Positions 1 through 8,538 of a stretch of DNA of 15,754 bases are shown in pieces. The notes beneath the pieces were generated by a model. That model was not told the origin of the DNA. It was given only the letters and a program-made list of their open reading frames with translations, and ran no database searches. The DNA comes from Calditrichota bacterium. Its GTDB lineage: Bacteria > Calditrichota > Calditrichia > RBG-13-44-9 > J075. Made by a program: the position numbers and the translations under genes. The stretch's first letter is position 1, and every line of letters begins with the position of its first letter. The stretch spans positions 1-15,754 of the forward strand of contig JAJRYW010000395.1 in the NCBI GenBank assembly GCA_024275555.1, given 5' to 3'.

Positions 1-40
1 ATTTGCCCTCGGATTTTTAAATTGGAGGAAGGCGCACTTT

Positions 41-2212
41 ATGCAAGATCGAGAAATTTATCAGATTGTTGCCCGGGAATTAAACCTGCGGCCGATCCAG
101 GTTGCTCAAACCGTGGAATTGTTAGACGCCGGCAATACCGTTCCGTTCATCGCCCGGTATCGCAAAGAGATGACCGGTAAGCTCGATGAAGAGGCTATCC
201 GGGCTATCCAGGAGCGCATGAAATATTTGCGTCTCCTGGAAGAACGGCGCGAAACCATCCTCAATGCTATCGAGGAACAGGGGAAGCTGACCCCGGAGCT
301 GGAGAAAAAAATACGGGCGGCCCTGAAGCTGCAGGAGTTGGAAGACCTCTACCTGCCCTATCGCCCCAAGAAACGCACCCGCGCCACCATTGCCCGGGAA
401 CGGGGTCTGGAGCCGCTGGCAGAGATGATCCTGACCCAGGAGATCGAGCAAGGTTCTCCGGAGGAGTACGCCGCTAAATTTATCGATCCGGAAAAAGAGG
501 TGGAAACGGCCGAAGATGCTTTGCGCGGCGCCTGCGATATCGCAGCGGAAGTCATTTCCGATGACGCCGATATCCGCAAAATAATCCGGGAGAAAACCTG
601 GCACACCGGCATTGTCAACACCCGGGCAAAAGATTCCCGGGCCCAAAGTGATTTTGAGATGTATTACGAATACTCCGAGCCGGTTAAGCGGATTGTGCCG
701 CACCGCATTTTAGCGATTAACCGGGGCGAGCGGGAAAAAGTGCTCTCGGTGAGCATTGAAGTGGAGCGGGGGATGATCTACACCATGATCCGGGGCCGTT
801 ACCTGAGGAATCCCCGCAGTATTTTCCGCCCTTACCTGGAAGAAACCGTGCAGGACAGTTATAAGCGCCTGATCGCCCCCTCGATCGAACGGGAAATTCG
901 CAACGCGCTTTCCGAAAAAGCGGATCAGCACGCCATTCGGGTCTTCGCAGAAAATCTCAAGAACCTGCTCCTGCAAGCGCCGGTAAAGGATAAAAAGATC
1001 ATCGGCATCGACCCCGGCTACCGCACCGGCTGCAAAGTTGCCGTGATCGACGAAACCGGCAAATACCTGGACGGCTATACCATCTTCCCTCACCCGCCCC
1101 AGAATAAAGTTTTTGACGCCAAGACCCTGTTGCGCAAGAGCATCGAAAAATACCGGACCGATATTATTGCCATTGGGAACGGCACCGCCTCGCGGGAGAC
1201 CGAGGCGATGGTTGCCGAACTGATCAAAGAAATGAAAAAGAGCGGCTATGAAAAAGAGCTGGTTTACATCATTGTCAATGAAGCCGGGGCCTCGGTCTAC
1301 TCGGCCTCCAAAGTGGCCAAAGAGGAGTTCCCGGATTTGGAAGCCAGCATGAGGGGCAATATTTCCATCGCCCGGCGGTTGATGGACCCGTTGGCCGAGC
1401 TGGTTAAAATCGATCCTAAGCACATTGGGGTGGGATTGTACCAGCATGACGTCAACCAGAAAAAACTGGATGAGGCCCTGCACAATGTGGTGGAATCGGC
1501 GGTAAACCGGGTCGGGGTGGATTTGAACACCGCCTCGGCAAGCCTGCTCCGCTACGTCTCCGGGCTGACCAGCCGTACGGCCGAGAATATTGTCAAATAC
1601 CGTGATGAGCATGGCAAGTTTTCATCGCGCGAGGAACTGAAGAAAGTGGCCGGTATCGGCGAGATTGCCTTTCAGCAGGCGGCCGGTTTTCTGCGCATTC
1701 CCGACGGCAAGAATCCCCTCGACAACACCGGCATCCACCCGGAGTCTTACGGCGCCGCTCAAAAGCTGCTTGAACTTTTCCAGGTCGGAAATGATCAGAC
1801 GCTCTGGCGGGAATTGCCCAAAAAAATCAAGCAGGAGGGGCGGAATCTGCCGGAATTAGCCGAAGCCCTCGGCGTCGGGGAACCGACCCTGGAAGATATC
1901 CTGGCGGATTTGGAGAAACCGGGCCGCGACCCCCGGGAAGATATGCCCAAACCCATCTTCAAGAGCGACGTGCTCAAGATCGAGGATTTACGGGAAGGAA
2001 TGATACTAAAAGGCACGGTGCGCAATGTGGTCGATTTCGGCGCTTTTGTGGACATCGGCATAAAACGCGACGGGTTGGTGCATGTTTCCCAAATGGCGGA
2101 GCGCTATGTGAAAAATCCGTTCGGGATTGTCTCAGTCGGGGATGTGGTCAGCGTCAAAGTCATCGAAGTTGATCTGGATCGCGGCCGGGTGAAGCTGTCG
2201 ATGAAGATATGA
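41..2212 (+). CDS. tex: Tex family RNA-binding protein (YqgF, helix-hairpin-helix and S1 domains)
   Basis: This 723-residue cytoplasmic protein has the full Tex architecture. An N-terminal helical Tex domain covers about 1-200, with the typical stretch VPFIARYRKEMTG at 34-46. A YqgF/RNase H-like domain follows from about 318 to 450, marked by IGIDPGYRTG (321-330) and NEAGASVYSAS (413-423). A helix-hairpin-helix region lies at about 500-550 (AGIGEIAFQQAAGF near 537-550), and a C-terminal S1 domain at 652-721 (GTVRNVVDFGAFVDIG). Tex proteins bind nucleic acids and act in transcription and RNA metabolism; the exact role varies between species. The length is in the usual family range, with almost no tail after S1. 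The ATG follows GGAGGAAGG at 24-32 at good spacing. The gene is monocistronic as far as visible and convergent with the operon to its right. Family identity is certain; the physiological role is not shown by the sequence. Confidence 0.97.
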   Translation: MQDREIYQIVARELNLRPIQVAQTVELLDAGNTVPFIARYRKEMTGKLDEEAIRAIQERMKYLRLLEERRETILNAIEEQGKLTPELEKKIRAALKLQELEDLYLPYRPKKRTRATIARERGLEPLAEMILTQEIEQGSPEEYAAKFIDPEKEVETAEDALRGACDIAAEVISDDADIRKIIREKTWHTGIVNTRAKDSRAQSDFEMYYEYSEPVKRIVPHRILAINRGEREKVLSVSIEVERGMIYTMIRGRYLRNPRSIFRPYLEETVQDSYKRLIAPSIEREIRNALSEKADQHAIRVFAENLKNLLLQAPVKDKKIIGIDPGYRTGCKVAVIDETGKYLDGYTIFPHPPQNKVFDAKTLLRKSIEKYRTDIIAIGNGTASRETEAMVAELIKEMKKSGYEKELVYIIVNEAGASVYSASKVAKEEFPDLEASMRGNISIARRLMDPLAELVKIDPKHIGVGLYQHDVNQKKLDEALHNVVESAVNRVGVDLNTASASLLRYVSGLTSRTAENIVKYRDEHGKFSSREELKKVAGIGEIAFQQAAGFLRIPDGKNPLDNTGIHPESYGAAQKLLELFQVGNDQTLWRELPKKIKQEGRNLPELAEALGVGEPTLEDILADLEKPGRDPREDMPKPIFKSDVLKIEDLREGMILKGTVRNVVDFGAFVDIGIKRDGLVHVSQMAERYVKNPFGIVSVGDVVSVKVIEVDLDRGRVKLSMKI

Positions 2213-2441
2213 GCCGAAATAAATTTTGGGGATATCTCTTCAGCCCACTAAACAAAAAAAAAACGCAAAAAAAATTTTTGTGGGAATCTTGTTACCACGA
2301 CCATGTTTTGCATCGACACAGTCGATGCATTCCAAAAAATAGAGCGTCAAAACTTGTTTTGACGCTCCAAAGGCAAATATCCTCTTCGTGTAAATTGGTG
2401 TCCGTTCGCGGATAAAATCTTAACTCAAAAACTTCTAAAAC
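2213..2441. other. Convergent intergenic region with A-tracts and stacked hairpins
   Basis: This gap separates tex (+) from the DUF3857 operon (-). It holds two interrupted A-runs at about 2254-2274 flanked by CCCAC (2244-2248) and GTGGG (2280-2284). It also holds a perfect 9-bp inverted repeat at 2309-2317/2321-2329 with a 3-nt loop, and the strong terminator described separately. I see no credible gene: the 68-codon frame across it has no protein-like character and overlaps the tex stop. No clear U-tailed terminator for tex on the plus strand was found. Confidence 0.5.
2333..2367 (-). terminator. Rho-independent terminator of the DUF3857 operon
   Basis: On the minus strand an 11-12 bp perfect stem (GAGCGTCAAAAC pairing with GTTTTGACGCTC, 2342-2367, tiny loop) is followed directly by TATTTTTT (2333-2340). 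This lies about 75 nt after the stop of the lipoprotein gene. The orientation of the U-tract assigns it to the minus-strand operon rather than to tex. Confidence 0.82.
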
Positions 2442-4463
2442 TCAGTCCTGCTCATCCACCGCCCCAATCTCTTTTACCTGAAAAACAAACGACGGAATCG
2501 CCAGTTGGGAATGGGCGCCGGTAATTTCCAGCAATTCGCCAATCTTTTCTTTGGGCTCAGAGGACCGTTTCAGCAATCGTTCCTGCTCGACCTTTAACAG
2601 GCCGCTTTCCACCTGGTAAGTTCCCCGGATGCTCCCGAATATGTTTTCAAATTGGACATCTGATAGCGGGGTGGAAATTTGCCGGCCGGCCGGAAAACGA
2701 ATGATAATGTGTTTGTTGAAAAGCTCATCATAATAAATCTTGATGGGATTCTGCCGCTCCTCCGTATCCAATTTAAATTTTACACCGGAAATGGGAGAGA
2801 ACAGCCCGCCGGTTTGGAAGATCACTTCGTCGGGCAGCACGCTGACCAGGTTGTCGATGGAGTATTCCAACGTAATACTCAGCGGTTTTTTGAAGGCCTC
2901 CCGGTTTACGACTTCGTAAGCGGAGAGCTTTACCTCGCCGTCGGTGTAGGTGAGCAATTCTTCCATCAGATCTTCGATTTCCTCATCGTTCAAATCGGCA
3001 AGTTTTTCCCGCACCGAGAAGGCATCGGAACCCCGGAGCACCTTTTCTTCTTTAACCGTGATCAATCCGTCTTCATCGATGGTCAGATCGTAGTATTCAT
3101 CCACCGTGTTGTGCCGGCGGCTGACTTTGGGAACTTCCCAAAACTCCACCGCTTTGCTTGTTTTTTTGTCGGTAATTCCCACGGCCGGCTGCCCCTGCAA
3201 ATACTCCGGTATAAAACCCAGCGGAATTTTAAGGTAGGGGAAAACCACATAACGCTCCCCGTCAATTATCGCCCCGATGGCCGGAACGTCAAATTGGGAG
3301 GAATTCACATAGTCTTTATCAAAGTAGCCGTTTTTGGCGGAATGCACCAAAAGGTATTGAGCGTCAATCCCCGCTTTGGTTAACATGGAATGGGCCAGGC
3401 CATTAATACGGATGAGGCTACCTTTCTTATCTTTCAGAATGGCTTTGAAATTACGCCTATCCCAGGGATCGCTTACCTCTATATTTTCCTGGAGGTAGGT
3501 AATAATCGTATCCAGCCGATCCGCAAGCGTGGTTTTGCTCTCTATAATTTCTTCCGTGGTTTTTTTAACATGAGTGCTTAAGAAGCCGTCTTTGTTCATG
3601 TGCTCCTTCCGCAACCCATCCATTAAATCCGCCCAGGTTCTCGCCCGCTTAAACTTGAAACTGAGCATTTGCAACTGGGTTATCATAAACTCAAAATAGT
3701 CTGCCACCTCTTTAAAAAATGGTGAATAAGGTTCCCGTTGGATAGCTGGCACATATTCCGCCTCATAGGTGATGATGATCTTCCGGTTTTCCTTCTCTCG
3801 TCTGACCCGGTAAGGAATGGTGTCCTTCTCAGCAATTTTCTTTGCTTTGATTTTCCACCAGTCAGGATAGGCAAAACTCAGGGAAACTTTCTCACAAGGA
3901 ATAGGAAACTGCAAGGGGATATCATATTCCAGGGGCGGAAAATGATTCAGGGCGGTATAAGTTACCGAAAACCCTTCTTCAATGATGACTCCTTTGCGCA
4001 CATTGGGATAGATGAAGGTGAAATCCTTGCTTCCGTAGGAATCGGTTTTCAGGGTTAGATCGGCTCTGCCATACTGTTTCACCTGGCCGTCCGGGTAGGT
4101 GATGCGCAGGTAAATATTTTCCAGCACGTCATATTTACCCAGGCGGATTCGGAAGGTCGATAAGCGCTGGTTATCCGGATTAAAGAGCACATATTTCTCC
4201 TTGCGAATGTGGTAATAATTCCAGCTTCCGGCCACTCCGTATCCTTGCAAAAGATTCTCTTTATTGCCAACGTGCTCGTAGGTGTTTTCCAGGAGCAGAT
4301 AGACCCCATCATATTTTTGATATTTTTCTTCCAGCGCCGCCAGGTCGATTTGTTCCTGTTCCGCGCTCCCGGCCGGGGGAACCGTCAGAAAGACAGACCG
4401 CTTAGACGTAGTGCAACCGGCAAAGATGAGGACCAACAAGCCCACCATAAACATCTTTCTCAT
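2442..4463 (-). CDS. Lipoprotein with DUF3857-like region and degenerate transglutaminase-like domain
   Basis: The 673-residue product starts with a lipoprotein signal peptide: KK/R-poor basic start, hydrophobic core and lipobox IFAGC, with the acylated cysteine at 17. The mature protein is therefore probably membrane-anchored, facing the periplasm. A beta-rich DUF3857-type segment (about 55-235) is followed by a transglutaminase-fold segment (about 300-410) and a second beta-rich region (about 450-640). By hand alignment to the upstream paralogue, the catalytic Cys, His and Asp correspond here to Leu350, Val393 and Phe408. The domain should therefore be non-catalytic, perhaps binding or scaffolding; this is an inference. 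The ATG overlaps the upstream stop as ATGA (4460-4463) and is preceded by GAGGAGC at 4470-4476, so the two genes should be translationally coupled. The paralogy is visible but distant; the function is unknown. Confidence 0.85.
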   Translation of the reverse strand: MRKMFMVGLLVLIFAGCTTSKRSVFLTVPPAGSAEQEQIDLAALEEKYQKYDGVYLLLENTYEHVGNKENLLQGYGVAGSWNYYHIRKEKYVLFNPDNQRLSTFRIRLGKYDVLENIYLRITYPDGQVKQYGRADLTLKTDSYGSKDFTFIYPNVRKGVIIEEGFSVTYTALNHFPPLEYDIPLQFPIPCEKVSLSFAYPDWWKIKAKKIAEKDTIPYRVRREKENRKIIITYEAEYVPAIQREPYSPFFKEVADYFEFMITQLQMLSFKFKRARTWADLMDGLRKEHMNKDGFLSTHVKKTTEEIIESKTTLADRLDTIITYLQENIEVSDPWDRRNFKAILKDKKGSLIRINGLAHSMLTKAGIDAQYLLVHSAKNGYFDKDYVNSSQFDVPAIGAIIDGERYVVFPYLKIPLGFIPEYLQGQPAVGITDKKTSKAVEFWEVPKVSRRHNTVDEYYDLTIDEDGLITVKEEKVLRGSDAFSVREKLADLNDEEIEDLMEELLTYTDGEVKLSAYEVVNREAFKKPLSITLEYSIDNLVSVLPDEVIFQTGGLFSPISGVKFKLDTEERQNPIKIYYDELFNKHIIIRFPAGRQISTPLSDVQFENIFGSIRGTYQVESGLLKVEQERLLKRSSEPKEKIGELLEITGAHSQLAIPSFVFQVKEIGAVDEQD

Positions 4464-6331
4464 GATTTGCTCCTCGTTAATACAAACATTTTCTTTTTGC
4501 TTTGGAGGTATTGCTTACAAAAATTCAGAAAACGGCCTTTGGCGTCTCCGCTAAAAAATTTGAAGTTCTGCATAAACTGATAGAGAATCTCCACCCGGTT
4601 GCGGTCCTGCGGGGTTATCTCCGAGGCAAAGAAATTCGATTGATCTTCCCCGATGCGCAGTTGCTGCGCCCCGGCCTTCAATCCGGGAGCAGCTAAATCC
4701 ATGCGGAGGATGAGAGCCCTCCGGTAGGGAATATACAAAGGATACGGATCGTTCTCCCGTTCCAGGATATCGCTGTCAACCGTCAGGAAGGGAGTTTGGG
4801 GAATATAGGTTTTGGCGGAAGAGGAGATGATGAATTTGGAAATATCCGCTTGGGCAGACAACGTTAACGAGGTATCGCTTTCCCCGGTAAACGAAAAATG
4901 CTCCAGGGATATTTTATGAATATTCGAGGTGATCAGGGCGATCAGGGCGTTCTCCAAACGTACGCCGGACAGTTTTTCCTTGGCCCGCAGGGCGTCGCTG
5001 AAGAGGCCGTTCCGCAGCACAATTTTTGCCGCGCCGGATTTGGGGCTGTCAAGGCTGCCGGTAATATCTATTTCCAGGGAGGGCCGGTGGTTGGGCGCTT
5101 CGATGGATATCCAGCGCGGATTTCCCGGTTCCAGTATAAACGTCTTTGCCCCGACAAGATACTCCGGCAGGTTGCCAAATTCATAATACCGGGCGGTGGG
5201 GTCAAAAAAGAGGGGTTTCCCGCTATCCTCATACATGCAGATAACATGGTTAAACAAGGTTGCATGGACACCCCGCAACCCGGGAAGCGGCTTAGTGGAA
5301 ACCAAAGCCATCTTTACCTCAATCCCTTGTTCGGCGGCCAACGCCGATACCAGGTAAACCCGGTCTTTGCAATCTCCGTAGCCATTGTTCAGCGTAAATT
5401 CCGGGGAACGGGGAGAATAGGCGTGGCCCTCCCGTTCATCGGCAATGTAGCGGATATTTTTACGCACATAATCGTGAATAATCCGCAATTTTTCTTTCTC
5501 ACTCTGGTCGGCAGTGAAGCGTTCCGAGAGCAATTGCAGAAGTTCTTCATTTACTGCCGGTTTCAAATTTACTTTGCCGGCATACCATTCCAAAAATTTC
5601 GGCGGGGTGGTGGGGGTTACCGGTTGGCCGTTCTTCATCAGTGTGGTCAAAATTGAGGCATGGGATCCGTTAAAAGGGAAGTAAGGAAGTTCTTTCTGAG
5701 CAGGGATTTTTCGAAAAATCAGTACGGTTTCTTTCGCCCGGGAACGGTCGATTTGATAAGGAATCGAGTCCCGAGTGAAAAATACATCAAAATCCACACG
5801 TATGTTCTTCGGGTGTTTTATGGTCACCCGAAATTCCTGCAACTCGTCGATATCCGGCACATGCAATACCGGGAAAAAAGCAATGTCGCTGAACTCTTGT
5901 TTGTACTGGTAGTAAATGGTTTCACCCTGCCGGATGTCATCCGGAAACATCACGGTATGAATCTTGGCGTCGGAGATGAAGACATCGGGGTGTTCGGCGT
6001 TTTCCGAATAATGGTCTCTGCGTTTCAGTTTCTTGTTGCGGAATTTACCGCTGACTTTGGTGACTTTGGCAAAAAAGGGTTCGCTGAACCGGAAAAAATT
6101 CTCCTTTGTGGAGCGTTCGCTTAAATAGCTCTGTTTTACCGCAACGGTGGAGGTTAACCGATATGAGCCGTCGCGGTTTTCCTTCACTTCAAAGGTGATT
6201 ATCCGGGAATAGGAGACGTCCGCCTGGTCGGCAAAGAGCGGGCTGCATAGCAGGAGACAGAATAAGCTATAAAAAAACAATTGAAGCGGCGCCGGCCGGA
6301 TTACCGGGAAGCAGCGACGGAAACTTGTCAT
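4460..6331 (-). CDS. Secreted DUF3857 and transglutaminase-domain protein
   Basis: The 623-residue product has an Sec signal peptide: basic N-terminus, hydrophobic stretch about 16-31, probable cleavage after LFA near 34. A DUF3857 domain covers about 40-240. A transglutaminase-like (papain-fold) domain covers about 270-380, with Cys321 in NNGYGDCKDR, His362 in LFNHVIC and Asp377 in LFFDPTARY, so the catalytic triad looks complete. A beta-rich C-terminal domain follows. Such proteins are thought to act on proteins or peptides in the envelope as proteases or transamidases; no substrate is evident here. The start is supported by GAGGTG at 6337-6342, five bases before the ATG. It is the first gene of a two-gene operon and overlaps the lipoprotein gene by 4 bp. 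The downstream partner keeps the fold but not the triad, which hints at an enzyme plus accessory pair. Confidence 0.9.
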   Translation of the reverse strand: MTSFRRCFPVIRPAPLQLFFYSLFCLLLCSPLFADQADVSYSRIITFEVKENRDGSYRLTSTVAVKQSYLSERSTKENFFRFSEPFFAKVTKVSGKFRNKKLKRRDHYSENAEHPDVFISDAKIHTVMFPDDIRQGETIYYQYKQEFSDIAFFPVLHVPDIDELQEFRVTIKHPKNIRVDFDVFFTRDSIPYQIDRSRAKETVLIFRKIPAQKELPYFPFNGSHASILTTLMKNGQPVTPTTPPKFLEWYAGKVNLKPAVNEELLQLLSERFTADQSEKEKLRIIHDYVRKNIRYIADEREGHAYSPRSPEFTLNNGYGDCKDRVYLVSALAAEQGIEVKMALVSTKPLPGLRGVHATLFNHVICMYEDSGKPLFFDPTARYYEFGNLPEYLVGAKTFILEPGNPRWISIEAPNHRPSLEIDITGSLDSPKSGAAKIVLRNGLFSDALRAKEKLSGVRLENALIALITSNIHKISLEHFSFTGESDTSLTLSAQADISKFIISSSAKTYIPQTPFLTVDSDILERENDPYPLYIPYRRALILRMDLAAPGLKAGAQQLRIGEDQSNFFASEITPQDRNRVEILYQFMQNFKFFSGDAKGRFLNFCKQYLQSKKKMFVLTRSKS

Positions 6332-6670
6332 AAGAGCACCTCGCCGATTTATTTATCACCATCGTAATGGGCGGAGCGGAGTATTGAATAGCAGTTATTC
6401 TTCCCTGGTAACCGAGCTTCCGGTTTATCTTTTACCAAGCAAGGAAAGGTTGGCTGGTTAGCTTGTTTCGGTTTTTGTTATGGATAACTGTATTTCCCCC
6501 GGTCAACCGTTTCAGGCTACCGATATTATATTCTTTTCCCAAAATATGAAAAATTTGTATATTTTTCAAGTGCTGTAAAAAGGTATTCTATAAAGCGCCT
6601 ATGATTTTGGGCTACTTTATTTTAATTTAGGCCGGTTTTAACCATGGCGAATAAACAGGACAAATAATAA
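6332..6670. other. Divergent intergenic control region between the DUF3857 operon and cca
   Basis: These 339 bases separate two divergent genes and are AT-rich toward cca. On the minus strand a consensus TATAAT (plus-strand ATTATA, 6525-6530) could be the -10 of the DUF3857 operon, but no convincing -35 lies upstream, and it would give a leader of nearly 190 nt. On the plus strand TATTCTATAAAG (about 6584-6595) could be a -10 for cca, also with a poor -35. An 8-bp perfect inverted repeat (6547-6568) lies between these two. A seven-codon frame (6644-6667) sits directly before cca. No longer gene is credible. Confidence 0.4.
6547..6568. promoter_or_regulatory. AT-rich inverted repeat, possible operator
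   Basis: TGAAAAAT (6547-6554) and ATTTTTCA (6561-6568) form a perfect 8-bp inverted repeat around TTGTAT. It lies between candidate -10 elements of the divergent genes, a common place for a repressor or activator site. AT-rich repeats of this length can arise by chance, so the operator role is only a possibility. Confidence 0.3.
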
Positions 6671-8098
6671 ATGAAATTGAAAGTTACCGAAGGGCGTGAA
6701 ATTCTGGAACGGGTTCATAAAGCCGCCGCGGAGTTTGGAGTAGAGGTTTATGCGGTGGGCGGATTTGTACGCGACCTGTACCTGGGCGAAGAAACACCGG
6801 ATATTGACTTTGTGGTGCTGGGCGATGCGGTGGCCTTTGCCAAACACTTCCGCAAAAAATTCCGTTCCGGGAAGGTGGTTGCCTACCCACGTTTCGGCGC
6901 CGCCATGCTCAATTACCGCAAATGGAAACTGGAGTTCGTGGCCGCGCGGGAGGAGCATTATCAGGAAAATTCCCGGAAGCCCCGGGTAAGGCAGGCGGAT
7001 CTGAAATCCGATCTCTCCCGCAGGGATTTTACCATCAATTGCCTGGCCATGCACATCGATCCGCAACGGTTTGGCGAGGTGGTGGATATGTTTCACGGCC
7101 TCGAGGACCTTCAGGCAAAAATCATCCGCACCCCCCTGGACCCGGTGATCACTTTTAACGATGATCCGCTGCGCATTTTGCGGGCCATCCGCTTTGCGGC
7201 TCGTTTTCAGTTCCGGATCGAGCCGCGCACCTACCAGGCGATTCTGGAAACCCGGGAACGCTTGAAGATCATTTCCCAGGAACGTATCACCGAGGAGTTT
7301 CGCAAAATGCTCCTGGCCGACAAGCCGTCCCGGGCGCTGCAACTGCTCAAAGACACCGGGGTGGCGGCCATCATTTTCCCCGAACTGGAAGAGATGGCCG
7401 GGGTGGAACAGCGCCGGGAGCATCACCACAAAGATGTCTTTGCCCACACCCTCCAGGTGGTCGACAACATCAGCGAGAAAACCGACCGGTTTGAATTGCG
7501 CCTTACCGCGCTGATGCACGACATTGCCAAACCGCAAACCAAGCGTTTTGTGGAAGGTATCGGTTGGACCTTTCATGGCCACGAAGAATTGGGCGCGCAC
7601 ATGGTCGAGCGAATCGGGCGGCGCATGCGCCTGCCGCAGAATACGGTCAAGTATGTCAGTAAAATGGTGCGGCTACATATGCGCCCGACCCAGTTAGTCG
7701 ACGACCTGGTCACCGACAGCGCCATTCGCAGGCTGATTGTGGAAGCCGGCGAGGAGATTGACGATCTGCTGACGCTCTGCCGGGCGGACATCACCTCCCA
7801 AAACCCCAATAAAGTGCGGCGGTACCTGGCCAATTTTGATAAAGTGGAAAAGCGCATCCACGAGGTGGAAGAAAAAGACAAACTGCGCCGGTTTAAGCCG
7901 GCGCTTACCGGAGAACATATTATGAAAACCCTGGGAATTCCCCCGGGACCGCTGGTAGGAGAAATTAAACAAAAGATTGTGGATGCGATTCTGGATGGAG
8001 ATATTCCCAATGAATATGAAGCATGTTATCAATATTTGCTGAGCATCAAAGATCAATTTGTTTCGGAGGATGAGAAACCGGCTGATACACGCCAATAA
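6671..8098 (+). CDS. cca: CCA tRNA nucleotidyltransferase / poly(A) polymerase family protein with HD domain
   Basis: The 475-residue protein belongs to the class II nucleotidyltransferases. The head carries GGFVRDLYLG (30-39) and the metal-binding pair Asp44/Asp46 in PDIDFVVLG, then SRRDFTIN (116-123) and the neck motif NDDPLRILRAIRFAARF (163-179). A C-terminal HD domain (about 245-370) shows HHH (251-253), His259, LMHDIAKP with His283/Asp284, and FHGHE (301-305). The expected role is adding or repairing the 3' CCA end of tRNA in the cytoplasm; the HD part may give phosphatase or phosphodiesterase activity. Poly(A) polymerase is the alternative and cannot be excluded by eye. The ATG is preceded by AGGA at 6657-6660 (10-nt spacing) and by a tandem TAA-TAA that closes a seven-codon frame. 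The next gene on the same strand is 119 nt away. Confidence 0.93.
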   Translation: MKLKVTEGREILERVHKAAAEFGVEVYAVGGFVRDLYLGEETPDIDFVVLGDAVAFAKHFRKKFRSGKVVAYPRFGAAMLNYRKWKLEFVAAREEHYQENSRKPRVRQADLKSDLSRRDFTINCLAMHIDPQRFGEVVDMFHGLEDLQAKIIRTPLDPVITFNDDPLRILRAIRFAARFQFRIEPRTYQAILETRERLKIISQERITEEFRKMLLADKPSRALQLLKDTGVAAIIFPELEEMAGVEQRREHHHKDVFAHTLQVVDNISEKTDRFELRLTALMHDIAKPQTKRFVEGIGWTFHGHEELGAHMVERIGRRMRLPQNTVKYVSKMVRLHMRPTQLVDDLVTDSAIRRLIVEAGEEIDDLLTLCRADITSQNPNKVRRYLANFDKVEKRIHEVEEKDKLRRFKPALTGEHIMKTLGIPPGPLVGEIKQKIVDAILDGDIPNEYEACYQYLLSIKDQFVSEDEKPADTRQ

Positions 8099-8105
8099 GA
8101 CCGCC

Positions 8106-8126
8106 TCGCATGAAGAACACATGCGA
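8106..8126. repeat. Short inverted repeat after cca
   Basis: TCGCATG (8106-8112) and CATGCGA (8120-8126) form a perfect 7-bp stem with a 7-nt loop, eight bases after the cca stop. A second short stem, GCGG/CCGC (8133-8136/8142-8145), is followed shortly by a T-run (8151-8156). Together they may form a weak terminator for cca. Part of the segment also resembles the repeat found further downstream. Confidence 0.35.
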
Positions 8127-8217
8127 ACGGCTGCGGATGAACCGCTAAGATTTTTTCCACTGAAACAAAGCCAGGTAAACATCGTCAATTCTCACCATAA
8201 CAGGAAAGGAGCCGTCT

Positions 8218-8517
8218 GTGGCTGATACGAATGACACCAAGCGTGATGATCTCCCCAACCCGGAAGACAATCCCGGGGGGAATGACAAAGAATTGGAAGA
8301 CATTCTGGGTAAGATCACCGAGACTTCCAGGCGTGGTGCACCATCCCGGCAGACGACACCGGAGAACGAAGAAATCATCAAACTTCCCAAAGGCCTGGAT
8401 GACCAGCCGGAGGATTTGGAAGGAATCATTGAAAAAATCAGTGAAAAACCGTCCCCGGCGACAGCCGGCCGGCCGGGATTTTTTCAGCGTCTCCTCAATT
8501 GGTTTAAAAAGTCGTAA
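8218..8517 (+). CDS. Small acidic protein with duplicated motif and amphipathic C-terminus (unknown)
   Basis: I do not recognise this 99-residue protein. It starts at GTG 8218, supported by AGGAAAGGAG at about 8202-8211. The sequence is rich in Asp, Glu, Pro, Asn and Lys and is probably largely disordered. Two short segments match each other: ELEDILGKITE (25-35) and DLEGIIEKISE (66-76), in a shared pattern [ED]-L-E-x-I-[LI]-x-K-I-[TS]-E. The C-terminus GFFQRLLNWFKKS (87-99) reads as an amphipathic, basic helix that could bind a membrane surface. There is no signal peptide, so it is probably cytoplasmic and perhaps peripheral. It lies between cca and the efflux-channel gene, both on the same strand, but the gaps (119 and 351 nt) do not argue for a tight operon. 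The clean ribosome binding site and the internal repeat support a real gene. Its function is unknown. Confidence 0.7.
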   Translation: MADTNDTKRDDLPNPEDNPGGNDKELEDILGKITETSRRGAPSRQTTPENEEIIKLPKGLDDQPEDLEGIIEKISEKPSPATAGRPGFFQRLLNWFKKS

Positions 8518-8538
8518 CGATCTGATTGGTTTTGTCCG

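Noticed and set aside
710..1612. 300-codon minus-strand frame opposite tex
   Set aside because: Shadow of the tex coding sequence in the antisense frame.
2251..2330. Small RNA or CRISPR-like repeat in the tex downstream region
   Set aside because: The hairpins are unique within the window, there is no regular repeat-spacer pattern, and no promoter was found.
2209..2415. 68-codon plus-strand frame overlapping the tex stop
   Set aside because: It runs through terminator hairpins and A-tracts, has no ribosome binding site and no protein-like composition.
6638..7600. 320-codon minus-strand frame opposite cca
   Set aside because: It is antisense to a complete CCA-adding enzyme with all motifs and shows no family features of its own.
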